Source: Clostridia bacterium
GTDB lineage: Bacteria > Bacillota > Clostridia > Christensenellales > Aristaeellaceae
Assembly: GCA_017470945.1 (NCBI GenBank)
Contig: JAFUXH010000147.1
Location: 1 to 36,882 of the forward strand
Length of the DNA: 36,882 nt
Direction of reading: 5' to 3'
Positions 23,270 to 29,696 of the stretch are shown in pieces. The notes beneath the pieces were generated by a model, which worked only from the letters and a program-made list of their open reading frames with translations, did not search any database and was not told the DNA's origin. The position numbers and the translations under genes were made by a program. The stretch's first letter is position 1. The number at the start of each line of letters is the position of its first letter.

Positions 23270-23943
23270 ATACATTTTCCAATTCCCTGTTCACCTTCCT
23301 GTTCGGCTGGGCCCGGGGCCTGATCGAAGGCCTGTGGAACGCGGCGGCGGAAGGAAAATTCAGCCGGTTTTTCACCTGGCTGGGCGATCATTGGCTGGCG
23401 GTGGCGCTGGTATTGTGCCTGGGCGGCACGGCCCTGGATTTTCTGATCTGGATCATCCGGTGGCGGCCCTACCTGGTGTGGCGCACCGCCCTGAGGAAGT
23501 GGACCAGCCGCCTGTCCGGCCAGCGGGTCGATAGCCGGCGCCGCTTTAGCCGGGGTTACCGGGACGGGGTGGAATTGACGTGGACGGAGCAGGATACCGC
23601 CGTCCAGGAAGCAGCGGAATGGGATTTTGACGATGAAAGCGTCTTTTCGCCGCCAATCGAAGAAGAATTCCTGCCCCCCGCCCCAATGGAGGAGCCCTTG
23701 CCCGACGATCCCGGCCCGGCCGTGCCCGAACGCCGCCGTCGCCGCCGGGAAAAGCATATTTCACTTCGTAAGCCCGCCTGGCGTCCCCGCTTTCCCATCA
23801 GCGATCAGGAGGAGGAGGGCATGCTGGACGGCCTGCCCCCCGCCGTGGATAGGCAGCAGGCGTTTCACGAACCGGTGTATCCCACCACTCCCCTCGCCGC
23901 CTGGCAAACCCAGGATGGCGCGACCAACGGAAAAAACGCATGA
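23266..23943 (+). CDS. Membrane protein of unknown function in the cda operon
   Basis: 225 residues. A first amphipathic or hydrophobic stretch (about 6-27) and one clear membrane helix (about 44-66, WLAVALVLCLGGTALDFLIW) are followed by a long, charged, Pro-rich and probably disordered cytoplasmic tail with an acidic part (EWDFDDESV; EEEFLPPAPMEEP) and an Arg run (RRRRRREKH). It overlaps both neighbours by ATGA, so translation is coupled to cdaR and to the methyltransferase. I do not recognise a family. Its place suggests a scaffold or regulator tied to c-di-AMP signalling, but that is only context. Confidence 0.8.
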   Translation: MNTFSNSLFTFLFGWARGLIEGLWNAAAEGKFSRFFTWLGDHWLAVALVLCLGGTALDFLIWIIRWRPYLVWRTALRKWTSRLSGQRVDSRRRFSRGYRDGVELTWTEQDTAVQEAAEWDFDDESVFSPPIEEEFLPPAPMEEPLPDDPGPAVPERRRRRREKHISLRKPAWRPRFPISDQEEEGMLDGLPPAVDRQQAFHEPVYPTTPLAAWQTQDGATNGKNA

Positions 23944-25241
23944 TGGAACAAAACACATTTCCCGCCGGATGGATCGAGCAGCTGCGCCCCCTGCTGGGCG
24001 ACCGGCTGCCCGATTTTTTGCGTTCGTATGATCAGCCGCCCGTCCGGGGCATCCGCATGCGGCCCGGGCTGCCCCCTCCGCCCGACGCGCAGGGGCCCAT
24101 CCCCTGGGCGGACAACGCCTATTACCTGCCCCTGTCATCCGACGCCGGCGCTGTGCCAGCCCACGACGCGGGGGCCTACTATTTGCAGGAGCCCAGCGCC
24201 ATGGCGGCAGCCGCCGCTTTGCGGCCCGCGCCCGGCGACCGGGTGCTGGATCTGTGCGCCGCCCCCGGTGGGAAAAGCACCCAGCTGGCCGCCATGATGG
24301 GGGGCCGGGGCCTGCTGATCTGCAACGAGCCGGTGCCCGCCCGGGCGCAGATCCTGTCCCGGAACATCGAGCGGATGGGCGTTACCAACGCCGTGGTGAT
24401 CAGCGCTTATCCGGAGGATCTCAGCCCCCGCTGGCCCGGGTTCTTCCATAAGATCCTGGTGGACGCCCCCTGCTCCGGCGAGGGCATGTTTCGCCGCCAC
24501 CCGGAAACCCGGCAGGAATGGAGCGCCGCTTCCCCCGCGGGCTGCGCCCAGCGGCAGGGGCAAATCCTGCGCTGCGCCGCCCGCATGCTGGCCCCCGGCG
24601 GCACGCTGGTTTACTCCACCTGCACCTTCAACCCCACGGAAAACGAGGGGGTCGTGCAGGCATTCCTGTATGAGCACCCCGATTTTTCGCTGACGCCCAT
24701 TGCCCTGCCCGGGCTGCCGGAAAACGATGGCATGCTGCACCTGTGGCCCCACGAGATCCAGGGCGAGGGACATTTCGTGGCCCAGCTGCAAAGGCGGGAT
24801 GACGCGGCGCCGCCAAAATTGTCCCCCTACCACCTGCCCCGCCCCGGGAAAGCGGAAGAAACGCAGGCGGCGGATTTCCTGCGGGAGCACCTGATCGACC
24901 CGCCCCGCCCCAACGCCCTGTTTGCCGGGCGTTTGGCGCAAGCGCCGGAGGATCTGCCGCCCCTGGACAAGATCCGTGTGCTGCGGCTGGGGCTGCAGCT
25001 GGGCGAAATGAAGGGGAAGGTATTCATCCCCGATCACGCCGTGGCGATGGCGTGGCCAAGCCGCCGGACCCTGCCCGTCACCGCCGATCAGGCGAGGGCT
25101 TACCAGCAGGGGGAAGTGCTGGCGGTGCAGGATGCCCTGCGGGGCTTTTACGTTCCCACCCTCGACGGCCTGGCCCTGGGCTGGGGCAAGGCCAGCGGCG
25201 GACAATTGAAGAATCACTACCCAAAAGGCTTGCGCCGCTGA
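23940..25241 (+). CDS. RsmF/RsmB-type RNA (cytosine-5) methyltransferase
   Basis: 433 residues. The SAM-binding motif DLCAAPGGKSTQLAAMM (about 102-118) and both cysteine motifs of RNA m5C enzymes are present: DAPCSGEGMFRR and YSTCTFNPTENEGVV. The C-terminal region (LRLGLQLGEMKGKVFIPDHA, then QQGEVLAVQDALRGFYVP and LGWGKASGGQLKNHYPKGLR) matches the RsmF-type RNA-binding tail. The probable target is an rRNA cytosine; the exact base cannot be told. ATG 23940 overlaps the previous stop. Confidence 0.92.
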   Translation: MMEQNTFPAGWIEQLRPLLGDRLPDFLRSYDQPPVRGIRMRPGLPPPPDAQGPIPWADNAYYLPLSSDAGAVPAHDAGAYYLQEPSAMAAAAALRPAPGDRVLDLCAAPGGKSTQLAAMMGGRGLLICNEPVPARAQILSRNIERMGVTNAVVISAYPEDLSPRWPGFFHKILVDAPCSGEGMFRRHPETRQEWSAASPAGCAQRQGQILRCAARMLAPGGTLVYSTCTFNPTENEGVVQAFLYEHPDFSLTPIALPGLPENDGMLHLWPHEIQGEGHFVAQLQRRDDAAPPKLSPYHLPRPGKAEETQAADFLREHLIDPPRPNALFAGRLAQAPEDLPPLDKIRVLRLGLQLGEMKGKVFIPDHAVAMAWPSRRTLPVTADQARAYQQGEVLAVQDALRGFYVPTLDGLALGWGKASGGQLKNHYPKGLRR

Positions 25242-25262
25242 GTGGCGCGGAAAGGACGATCG

Positions 25263-25730
25263 ATGATTCGCAGAGCGGAAAATAAGGACATTCCCGGCAT
25301 CATGAAATTGCTGCTGCAGGTCAACATGGTGCACCACCTGGGCCGGCCCGACCTTTTCAAGGGCCCCGCCACCAAATATAATGAAGAAGAATTATCCGCC
25401 CTCCTCCGGGACGACCGCACGCCCATCTTCGTGTATACCGACGATCAGGACCGGGTGCTGGCCCATTGCTTCTGCGTGCTGAAGCAATTTGAGCACAGCG
25501 ATTTGATGACCGATATCAAAACCCTCTATATCGACGACCTGTGCGTGGAGGAAACCTGCCGGGGGCAGCACATCGGCCAGGCAGTCTACGCGTTCGTGAA
25601 GGATTACGCCGCCGCCATCGGCTGCTACAACATCACCCTCAACGTGTGGACGCTGAACCCCGCCGCCCTGAAATTTTACGAAAAATGCGGCCTGGTTCCT
25701 CAAAAAATCGGAATGGAAACAATTTTGTAA
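25263..25730 (+). CDS. GNAT-family N-acetyltransferase
   Basis: 155 residues, one GNAT domain. The acetyl-CoA loop is LCVEETCRGQHIGQAVYAFV, followed by YNITLNVWTLNPAALKFYEK and the closing CGLVPQKIGMETIL. AAAGGA precedes ATG 25263; an in-frame GTG at 25242 lacks a ribosome site. It lies 21 bp after the methyltransferase, so it is probably the last gene of the cda operon, with a terminator right behind it. The substrate is unknown. Confidence 0.9.
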   Translation: MIRRAENKDIPGIMKLLLQVNMVHHLGRPDLFKGPATKYNEEELSALLRDDRTPIFVYTDDQDRVLAHCFCVLKQFEHSDLMTDIKTLYIDDLCVEETCRGQHIGQAVYAFVKDYAAAIGCYNITLNVWTLNPAALKFYEKCGLVPQKIGMETIL

Positions 25731-25755
25731 TAATTTCGTAATCTCTTTAACAATT

Positions 25756-25788
25756 AAAACGGACAGCCAATCGCTGCCCGTTTTTTGT
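25756..25788 (+). terminator. Terminator of the cdaA operon
   Basis: ACGGACAGC pairs with GCTGCCCGT (one mismatch) across CAATC, followed by TTTTTTGTTT. Confidence 0.85.
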
Positions 25789-25810
25789 TTCGTTTTTATG
25801 ATTTCTCTAA

Positions 25811-25971
25811 TACTAAGTCAAATCTAAAATAATTCCAGGATTCGGGATGGATTTTTCGTTCTGGTTAAGCTGAACGAAGGGAGGCGTAGCAGCGCTACGT
25901 TGACCGGAGGGAAGCACAGCCAGAACGGAAAAAACGCCCGAAGACGGAAGGATTTTAGGTTTGACTTAGTA
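25811..25971. mobile_element. MITE-like foldback element with terminal inverted repeats
   Basis: A 161-bp element. The left end TACTAAGTCAAATCTAAAAT (25811-25830) is the reverse complement of the right end (25952-25971) at 19 of 20 positions. The inside folds back too: GTTCTGG near 25859 pairs with CCAGAAC at 25919-25925, and a CGTAGC/GCTACG hairpin is at the centre. Both outer ends carry TA, which fits insertion at a TA target as in IS630/mariner-type elements. It encodes no protein. Its right end supplies the last Tyr codon and the stop codon of sfsA. Confidence 0.75.
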
Positions 25972-26646
25972 TAATACGATCTTCACCGGCTGATCCAGGG
26001 TCTGGCTGTCCGGGGTGATAAGGCAATCGTAGGCCAGCAGGATCACCCCCGCGTCCCGGGCGTGGATCAAGGCGTCGGCAAAGGCGGGGTGGGTGGCGCG
26101 GTTGGGCAGGAAGCGGGAAACGCCCTTCATTTGGATCACGAACAGCACCGCCGCTTCATAGCCCGCCGCCCGGCATTTTTCCAGCTCCCGCAGGTGCTTC
26201 ACGCCCCGCTCGGTCGGCGCGTCGGGGAAAAGCGCCGCGCCGCGATCCTCCAGGGTGACGCCCTTCACCTCCAGAAAAATCCTTCTGTTTCCGGCTTCTA
26301 TATAGAAATCCAGCCGGGAATCGCCGAATTTCGCCTCGGGCTTTACCAGCGTCAGCCCCGGAAACAGGCGGGGCAGGGCCTCCCGGGCGGTCCGGTTGGG
26401 GGCTTGGCTGTCCATATTGATCAGCAAATCGCCCTTTTTCACCGCCACCAGATCGAAGGCCGTTTTCCGTCCGGGGGTATCCGCCGCCGCCAGGAATACC
26501 GGCGCGCCGGGCGTCAGCAATTCCCTGCACCGGCCGGTGTTTTTCACGTGGCAGCGCTGGATGCCCCGGTCCGTTTCCACGTGGGCGATGAACCGGTTGG
26601 GCCGATCCACAAACATCCCGGGGATCACCTGCTGATAGAGCTTCAT
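25966..26646 (-). CDS. sfsA: SfsA family protein (DNA-binding/nuclease-like)
   Basis: 226 residues. SfsA was named from sugar fermentation stimulation; the fold combines a nucleic-acid-binding N-terminus with a PD-(D/E)XK-like nuclease core. Visible motifs are CHVKNTGRCRELLTPG, NRTAREALP, RLDFYI and LEVKGVTLE, with the acidic and lysine residues of the core, then RGVKHLRELEKCRAAGYEA and VIQMKGVSRFLPN. ATG 26646 follows GGGAGGA. The final codons TAC TAA lie inside the inverted repeat of the foldback element, so the native C-terminus may have been replaced. Confidence 0.92.
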   Translation of the reverse strand: MKLYQQVIPGMFVDRPNRFIAHVETDRGIQRCHVKNTGRCRELLTPGAPVFLAAADTPGRKTAFDLVAVKKGDLLINMDSQAPNRTAREALPRLFPGLTLVKPEAKFGDSRLDFYIEAGNRRIFLEVKGVTLEDRGAALFPDAPTERGVKHLRELEKCRAAGYEAAVLFVIQMKGVSRFLPNRATHPAFADALIHARDAGVILLAYDCLITPDSQTLDQPVKIVLY

Positions 26647-26673
26647 ACCGTCCTCCCGCGCGTTGATAGGGGC

Positions 26674-26703
26674 ATTATAGGGAACGGGATGCGGCCCTGT
26701 CAA
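26674..26703 (-). promoter_or_regulatory. Promoter of sfsA
   Basis: A perfect TTGACA (26703-26698), an 18-bp spacer and a perfect TATAAT (26679-26674) on the minus strand, 28 bp from the start. Confidence 0.82.
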
Positions 26704-26811
26704 GATCATAATTGTTACAAAATTTACGAGAATTTTTTCCTAAATTTCGTCTTTTTCTTAATATTTTCGAAAAATTCGCAAAAATAATTTACAATTTGTG
26801 ATATTTATGTA

Positions 26812-26840
26812 TTGATTTTTTAATAATTTTGTAATATAAT
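26812..26840 (+). promoter_or_regulatory. Promoter of the SH3/PG-binding protein gene
   Basis: TTGATT (26812-26817), a 17-bp spacer and a perfect TATAAT (26835-26840). The 150 bp upstream are strikingly AT-rich for this genome, like an UP-element region. Confidence 0.82.
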
Positions 26841-26875
26841 GGTCGCGAATTCCAAAGAAAGTGAAGGTGAGCCCA

Positions 26876-28165
26876 ATGAAAAAAGCTCAGCGCAGCATCG
26901 CTTTACTGTTGGTAATCGTATCCATTCTCGCCATGCTGCCCACCGCCCTGGCCGCAAGCTATACCGGCATCATCAATACCGATAAGGTTTTCTTCCGCAA
27001 AAAGGCCAGCACCAGCGCGGATTATTACGCCATTTTGAAAAAGAATACCAGCGTGACGGTCACCGGCTCCAGCGGGGATTTTTACAGCGTCACCTACAAT
27101 AACCGCAAGGGCTATGTGATGAAGAAGTTCGTATCGGCGGCCCCCAGCCCCGCCACGAACGACAGCAAGGCCCCCACCGTACAGAGCAAGTATGCCTCCA
27201 TTACCTCTGCCACCACCATCGCCGCCCTGGGCGCGGTGCCCAGCGCCACGAAGGTGGGCTCCACCGGCAACAACGTGGCCAAATTGCAGCAGGCCCTGAA
27301 ATTGAAGGGCTATAAAATCACGGTGGACGGCATTTACGGCAACGGCACAGCCAGCACCGTGAAGGCCTATCAGAAAAAAGTGGGCCTGAGCCAGACCGGC
27401 ACGGCGGATAAGAATACCCTGAACGTGCTCTTTGGCAAAACCACGCCCAAGCAGACCGCCACGCCGACCGGCAAAACCACCACCGCGGCCACCGACCCGC
27501 AGATGAAGGGCATCACCAAGATCAGCCAGATCTCTGTGCCCGCCACCACCAGCAAGGGCAGCAGCGGCAAGAACGTGCTGGCCCTGCAGCAGGCCCTGAA
27601 GCTCAAGGGATATTATAAGGCCCCCATCAACAGCAAGTACGACGAGAACACCGTGGCGGCCGTGAAGGCGTTCCAGAAGGCCAAGCGGCTGTATGTGGAC
27701 GGCGTGGCGGGCAACAACACCATCAAAGCCCTCTTTGGCAAAAACGCCTCCAACTACACCTTCAAAACCGAGCGGCTGGATTGGTTCCACGGCGGCGCTT
27801 CCCGCATCCCCCGTGGCGCGATCTTTGAAGTGAAGGATGTGCGCACCGGCAGGACCTTCTCCTGCAAGCGGCTGTTCGGGGCCAACCATATGGACTCCGA
27901 GCCCCTGACTAAATCCGACGCCGCCACGCTGAAATCCATCTACGGCGGCCACTACAGCTGGAACCGCCGGGCCATCCTGGTGAAATACAACGGCCGGGTG
28001 TACGCCGGATCCATGAACGGCATGCCCCACGGCACCTCCACCATCGACAACGGCTGGCCGGGCCACTTCTGCATCCATTTCTACGGCAGCATGACCCACG
28101 GCACCAAGAAGGTGGATTCCGCCCATCAGGCCGCCGTTACCCGGGCCATGAGCGCCACCTGGTAA
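26876..28165 (+). CDS. Secreted cell-wall protein: SH3 domain, two peptidoglycan-binding domains, unknown C-terminal domain
   Basis: 429 residues. A signal peptide ends after LPTALA. Residues about 30-88 are a bacterial SH3 domain (VFFRKKASTSADYYAIL, then KGYVMKKFV). Two PG_binding_1 repeats follow at about 120-185 and 220-285; both contain LQQALKLKGY, then a turn and VKAYQKK or VKAFQKA. Thr/Pro/Lys linkers separate them. The C-terminal part (about 290-429) has repeated His-containing motifs (FGANHMDSEP, NGMPHGTSTI, GHFCIHFYGS, MTHGTK) that could hold a metal or active site. I cannot name that domain; a cell-wall hydrolase is plausible. A strong promoter suggests high expression. Confidence 0.88.
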   Translation: MKKAQRSIALLLVIVSILAMLPTALAASYTGIINTDKVFFRKKASTSADYYAILKKNTSVTVTGSSGDFYSVTYNNRKGYVMKKFVSAAPSPATNDSKAPTVQSKYASITSATTIAALGAVPSATKVGSTGNNVAKLQQALKLKGYKITVDGIYGNGTASTVKAYQKKVGLSQTGTADKNTLNVLFGKTTPKQTATPTGKTTTAATDPQMKGITKISQISVPATTSKGSSGKNVLALQQALKLKGYYKAPINSKYDENTVAAVKAFQKAKRLYVDGVAGNNTIKALFGKNASNYTFKTERLDWFHGGASRIPRGAIFEVKDVRTGRTFSCKRLFGANHMDSEPLTKSDAATLKSIYGGHYSWNRRAILVKYNGRVYAGSMNGMPHGTSTIDNGWPGHFCIHFYGSMTHGTKKVDSAHQAAVTRAMSATW

Positions 28166-28168
28166 TCT

Positions 28169-28251
28169 CCCCTCGATCGTATTTTGATTATTTGACAGCC
28201 GAAGCGCCGCGCATGTCGCCGGCTGCGGATTTCAATCGAAGGGGGCTTCGG
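28169..28251 (+). other. Structured intergenic stretch with competing pairings
   Basis: Between two genes, CCCCTCGAT (28169-28177) can pair with ATCGAAGGGG (28235-28244), enclosing CAGCCG (28196-28201) with CGGCTG (28220-28225). Alternatively CCGAAGC (28199-28205) can pair with GCTTCGG (28245-28251). The two folds exclude each other. There is no T-run, so it is not an ordinary terminator. Confidence 0.4.
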
Positions 28252-28280
28252 TCCCAGCTGCATTCAGTTAGCGATAAAAC

Positions 28281-28336
28281 GCAAGGACGCAATTTCACCG
28301 GCACGGTGTATAATTGCGCCCTTGCTTTCTATTCTT
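28281..28336 (+). terminator. Strong hairpin terminator before the transglutaminase-like gene
   Basis: A 20-bp interrupted stem, 28281-28300 with 28304-28325 (GCAAGG, CGCAATT and CACCG on the left arm), is followed by TTTCTATTCTT. It probably ends transcripts from the SH3/PG-binding gene. The next promoter begins inside its right arm. Confidence 0.75.
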
Positions 28337-28350
28337 CCCTATGATATGAT
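28322..28350 (+). promoter_or_regulatory. Promoter of the transglutaminase-like gene
   Basis: TTGCTT (28322-28327), a 17-bp spacer and TATGAT (28345-28350), 34 bp before the GTG start. Confidence 0.55.
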
Positions 28351-28384
28351 GATAGCGGCCAATCGGGATATACAGGAGGCAAAA

Positions 28385-29287
28385 GTGAGCAAAAAGACGA
28401 AAGTAGTATTCTGGATAATATCTGCTCTTTTCTTGCTGTCGGTAGCATTTTTGATATATATATTATCGGGCCATGGCAGTTGGATCACATATATATCGTA
28501 TCTTCAAGAACCACAGGAAATATCTAAAATGGAAGCCGGAATCGTCAAAAGGCTCTGGGAGTTTCAAGACGGAATTGATTACAAAATCACCTATGATCTT
28601 GAGAATGCGGAATACCCGGAGCTCCTCTCTCTCTATGGAATAGAAGGCATTGCCGGAAACGGATCTGAGTTTGAAAAAGGGAAAGCGTTAATGAGCGCGT
28701 TTGCCGGCAGATTGGATCACAAGTCTGATTATGACAATCAAAGTGATATGAATGCGCTTGAATTGTTAGCATACAGTTTGGATAACAAAGCCCACGGGAT
28801 CAACTGCCGAGCCAAATCACAGATCCTGAATGAGATGTGCCTCGCATTGGGCTTGTATGCCAGGAAGGTCTGGATCAATCCAAACTCAGAATACGATACA
28901 GATTGTCATGTTGTAAATGAAATATGGGATTCAACGCTTCATCAATGGATCATGCTGGATATCACAAACAATTTTTATTGGGTGGATGAAACAGGAAAAC
29001 CACTGTCTGTTTTGGAAATCAGAGATCATATAGCAAATCAGGAGTTTTGTACGCCAGTCACACCGGGTGACAGCTTAAAAGATCTGCATCAATCCCTTCG
29101 GCGGAATTATGATAACTTTTTGTATATTGCCAAAAACATGGCCTATATGTATTATTGCACAAACAATTCCACAGGAGAAACAGATAGCTTTTATATTCTA
29201 TTGCCAAAAGCCTGTGTTTTGAATGAAAGCGCTCCGTTATTGCTCATCTCCAAAGAATCGATAGACGCTGCACCTTACACAAATTAA
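28385..29287 (+). CDS. Membrane-anchored transglutaminase-like protein
   Basis: 300 residues. An N-terminal membrane helix (about 7-29, VVFWIISALFLLSVAFLIYI) places the rest outside. The core has the transglutaminase-like order of Cys, His and Asp: GINCRAKSQILNEMCLALGL, DCHVVNEIWD and WIMLDIT. These folds act as cysteine proteases or cross-linking enzymes; the substrate is unknown. GTG 28385 is set by AGGAGG 5 nt upstream; in-frame ATGs further upstream lie near the promoter and hairpin and are rejected. Codon use is much richer in A/T than in all neighbours, and the gene is bracketed by hairpin-rich non-coding DNA, so recent transfer is likely. Confidence 0.85.
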   Translation: MSKKTKVVFWIISALFLLSVAFLIYILSGHGSWITYISYLQEPQEISKMEAGIVKRLWEFQDGIDYKITYDLENAEYPELLSLYGIEGIAGNGSEFEKGKALMSAFAGRLDHKSDYDNQSDMNALELLAYSLDNKAHGINCRAKSQILNEMCLALGLYARKVWINPNSEYDTDCHVVNEIWDSTLHQWIMLDITNNFYWVDETGKPLSVLEIRDHIANQEFCTPVTPGDSLKDLHQSLRRNYDNFLYIAKNMAYMYYCTNNSTGETDSFYILLPKACVLNESAPLLLISKESIDAAPYTN

Positions 29288-29358
29288 ATACCGAAAAACC
29301 GGGAAGCATGAAGGACCGCAGCAAGTTGCCGGGTTTCATCCCCTCATTTCAATCCGCA

Positions 29359-29656
29359 GGCGGCGTGTACGCCGCCGAGGAGAAAATTTCCGGAGCGGAG
29401 CTTGCCCCGCGGAGGAAATTTTCATTCCTATCAATTTTTCCGTCCGTGACGCGCGTCGTCACAGGAAAATTTGCAATAGCGTCCGCCATAGGCGGACTGA
29501 GGGCTAAAAATCCTTTGGATTTTTGCCCGAAACCCGCGCTTGCCGTAAGCAACAGCGCGGGGCGTTAATCCGAAGAAAATGATTCATCATTTTCTTCGAG
29601 TGCATCGGTTCTGCCGATGCACTACAACGCCGCGCATAAACCGCGGCGCTTTTTTG
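29359..29656. repeat. Array of nine consecutive hairpins in non-coding DNA
   Basis: Between the transglutaminase-like gene and gerA no gene is seen, but nearly every base is in an inverted repeat. The hairpins are at 29359-29376 (GGCGGC/GCCGCC), 29382-29423 (GAAAATTTCC/GGAAATTTTC), 29446-29462 (GTGACG/CGTCAC), 29481-29497 (GTCCGCC/GGCGGAC), 29501-29528 (AAAAATCC/GGATTTTT inside GGGC/GCCC), 29533-29561 (CCCGCGCT/AGCGCGGG), 29571-29598 (CGAAGAAAATGA/TCATTTTCTTCG), 29599-29623 (AGTGCATCGG/CCGATGCACT) and 29628-29648 (CGCCGCG/CGCGGCG). The stems differ in sequence, so it is not a tandem repeat. It could be stacked palindromic elements or one large structured RNA. Confidence 0.75.
29628..29656 (+). 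terminator. Terminator at the end of the hairpin array
   Basis: CGCCGCG/CGCGGCG stem followed by CTTTTTT. It isolates the germination operon from upstream transcription. Confidence 0.8.
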
Positions 29657-29663
29657 CATACTT
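29634..29663 (+). promoter_or_regulatory. Possible forespore (sigma-G-like) promoter of the ger operon
   Basis: GCATA (29634-29638) and CATACTT (29657-29663), 18 bp apart, resemble sigma-G -35 and -10 elements, 33 bp before gerA. Forespore expression is what germination receptors need. The match is short and overlaps the terminator hairpin, so this is tentative. Confidence 0.3.
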
Positions 29664-29696
29664 CCTTTATGCACCATTTTGGAAGGAAGGGATTCC

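Noticed and set aside
29359-29656. CRISPR array
   Set aside because: The hairpin stems are all different and irregularly spaced; there is no repeated direct unit and no cas gene.
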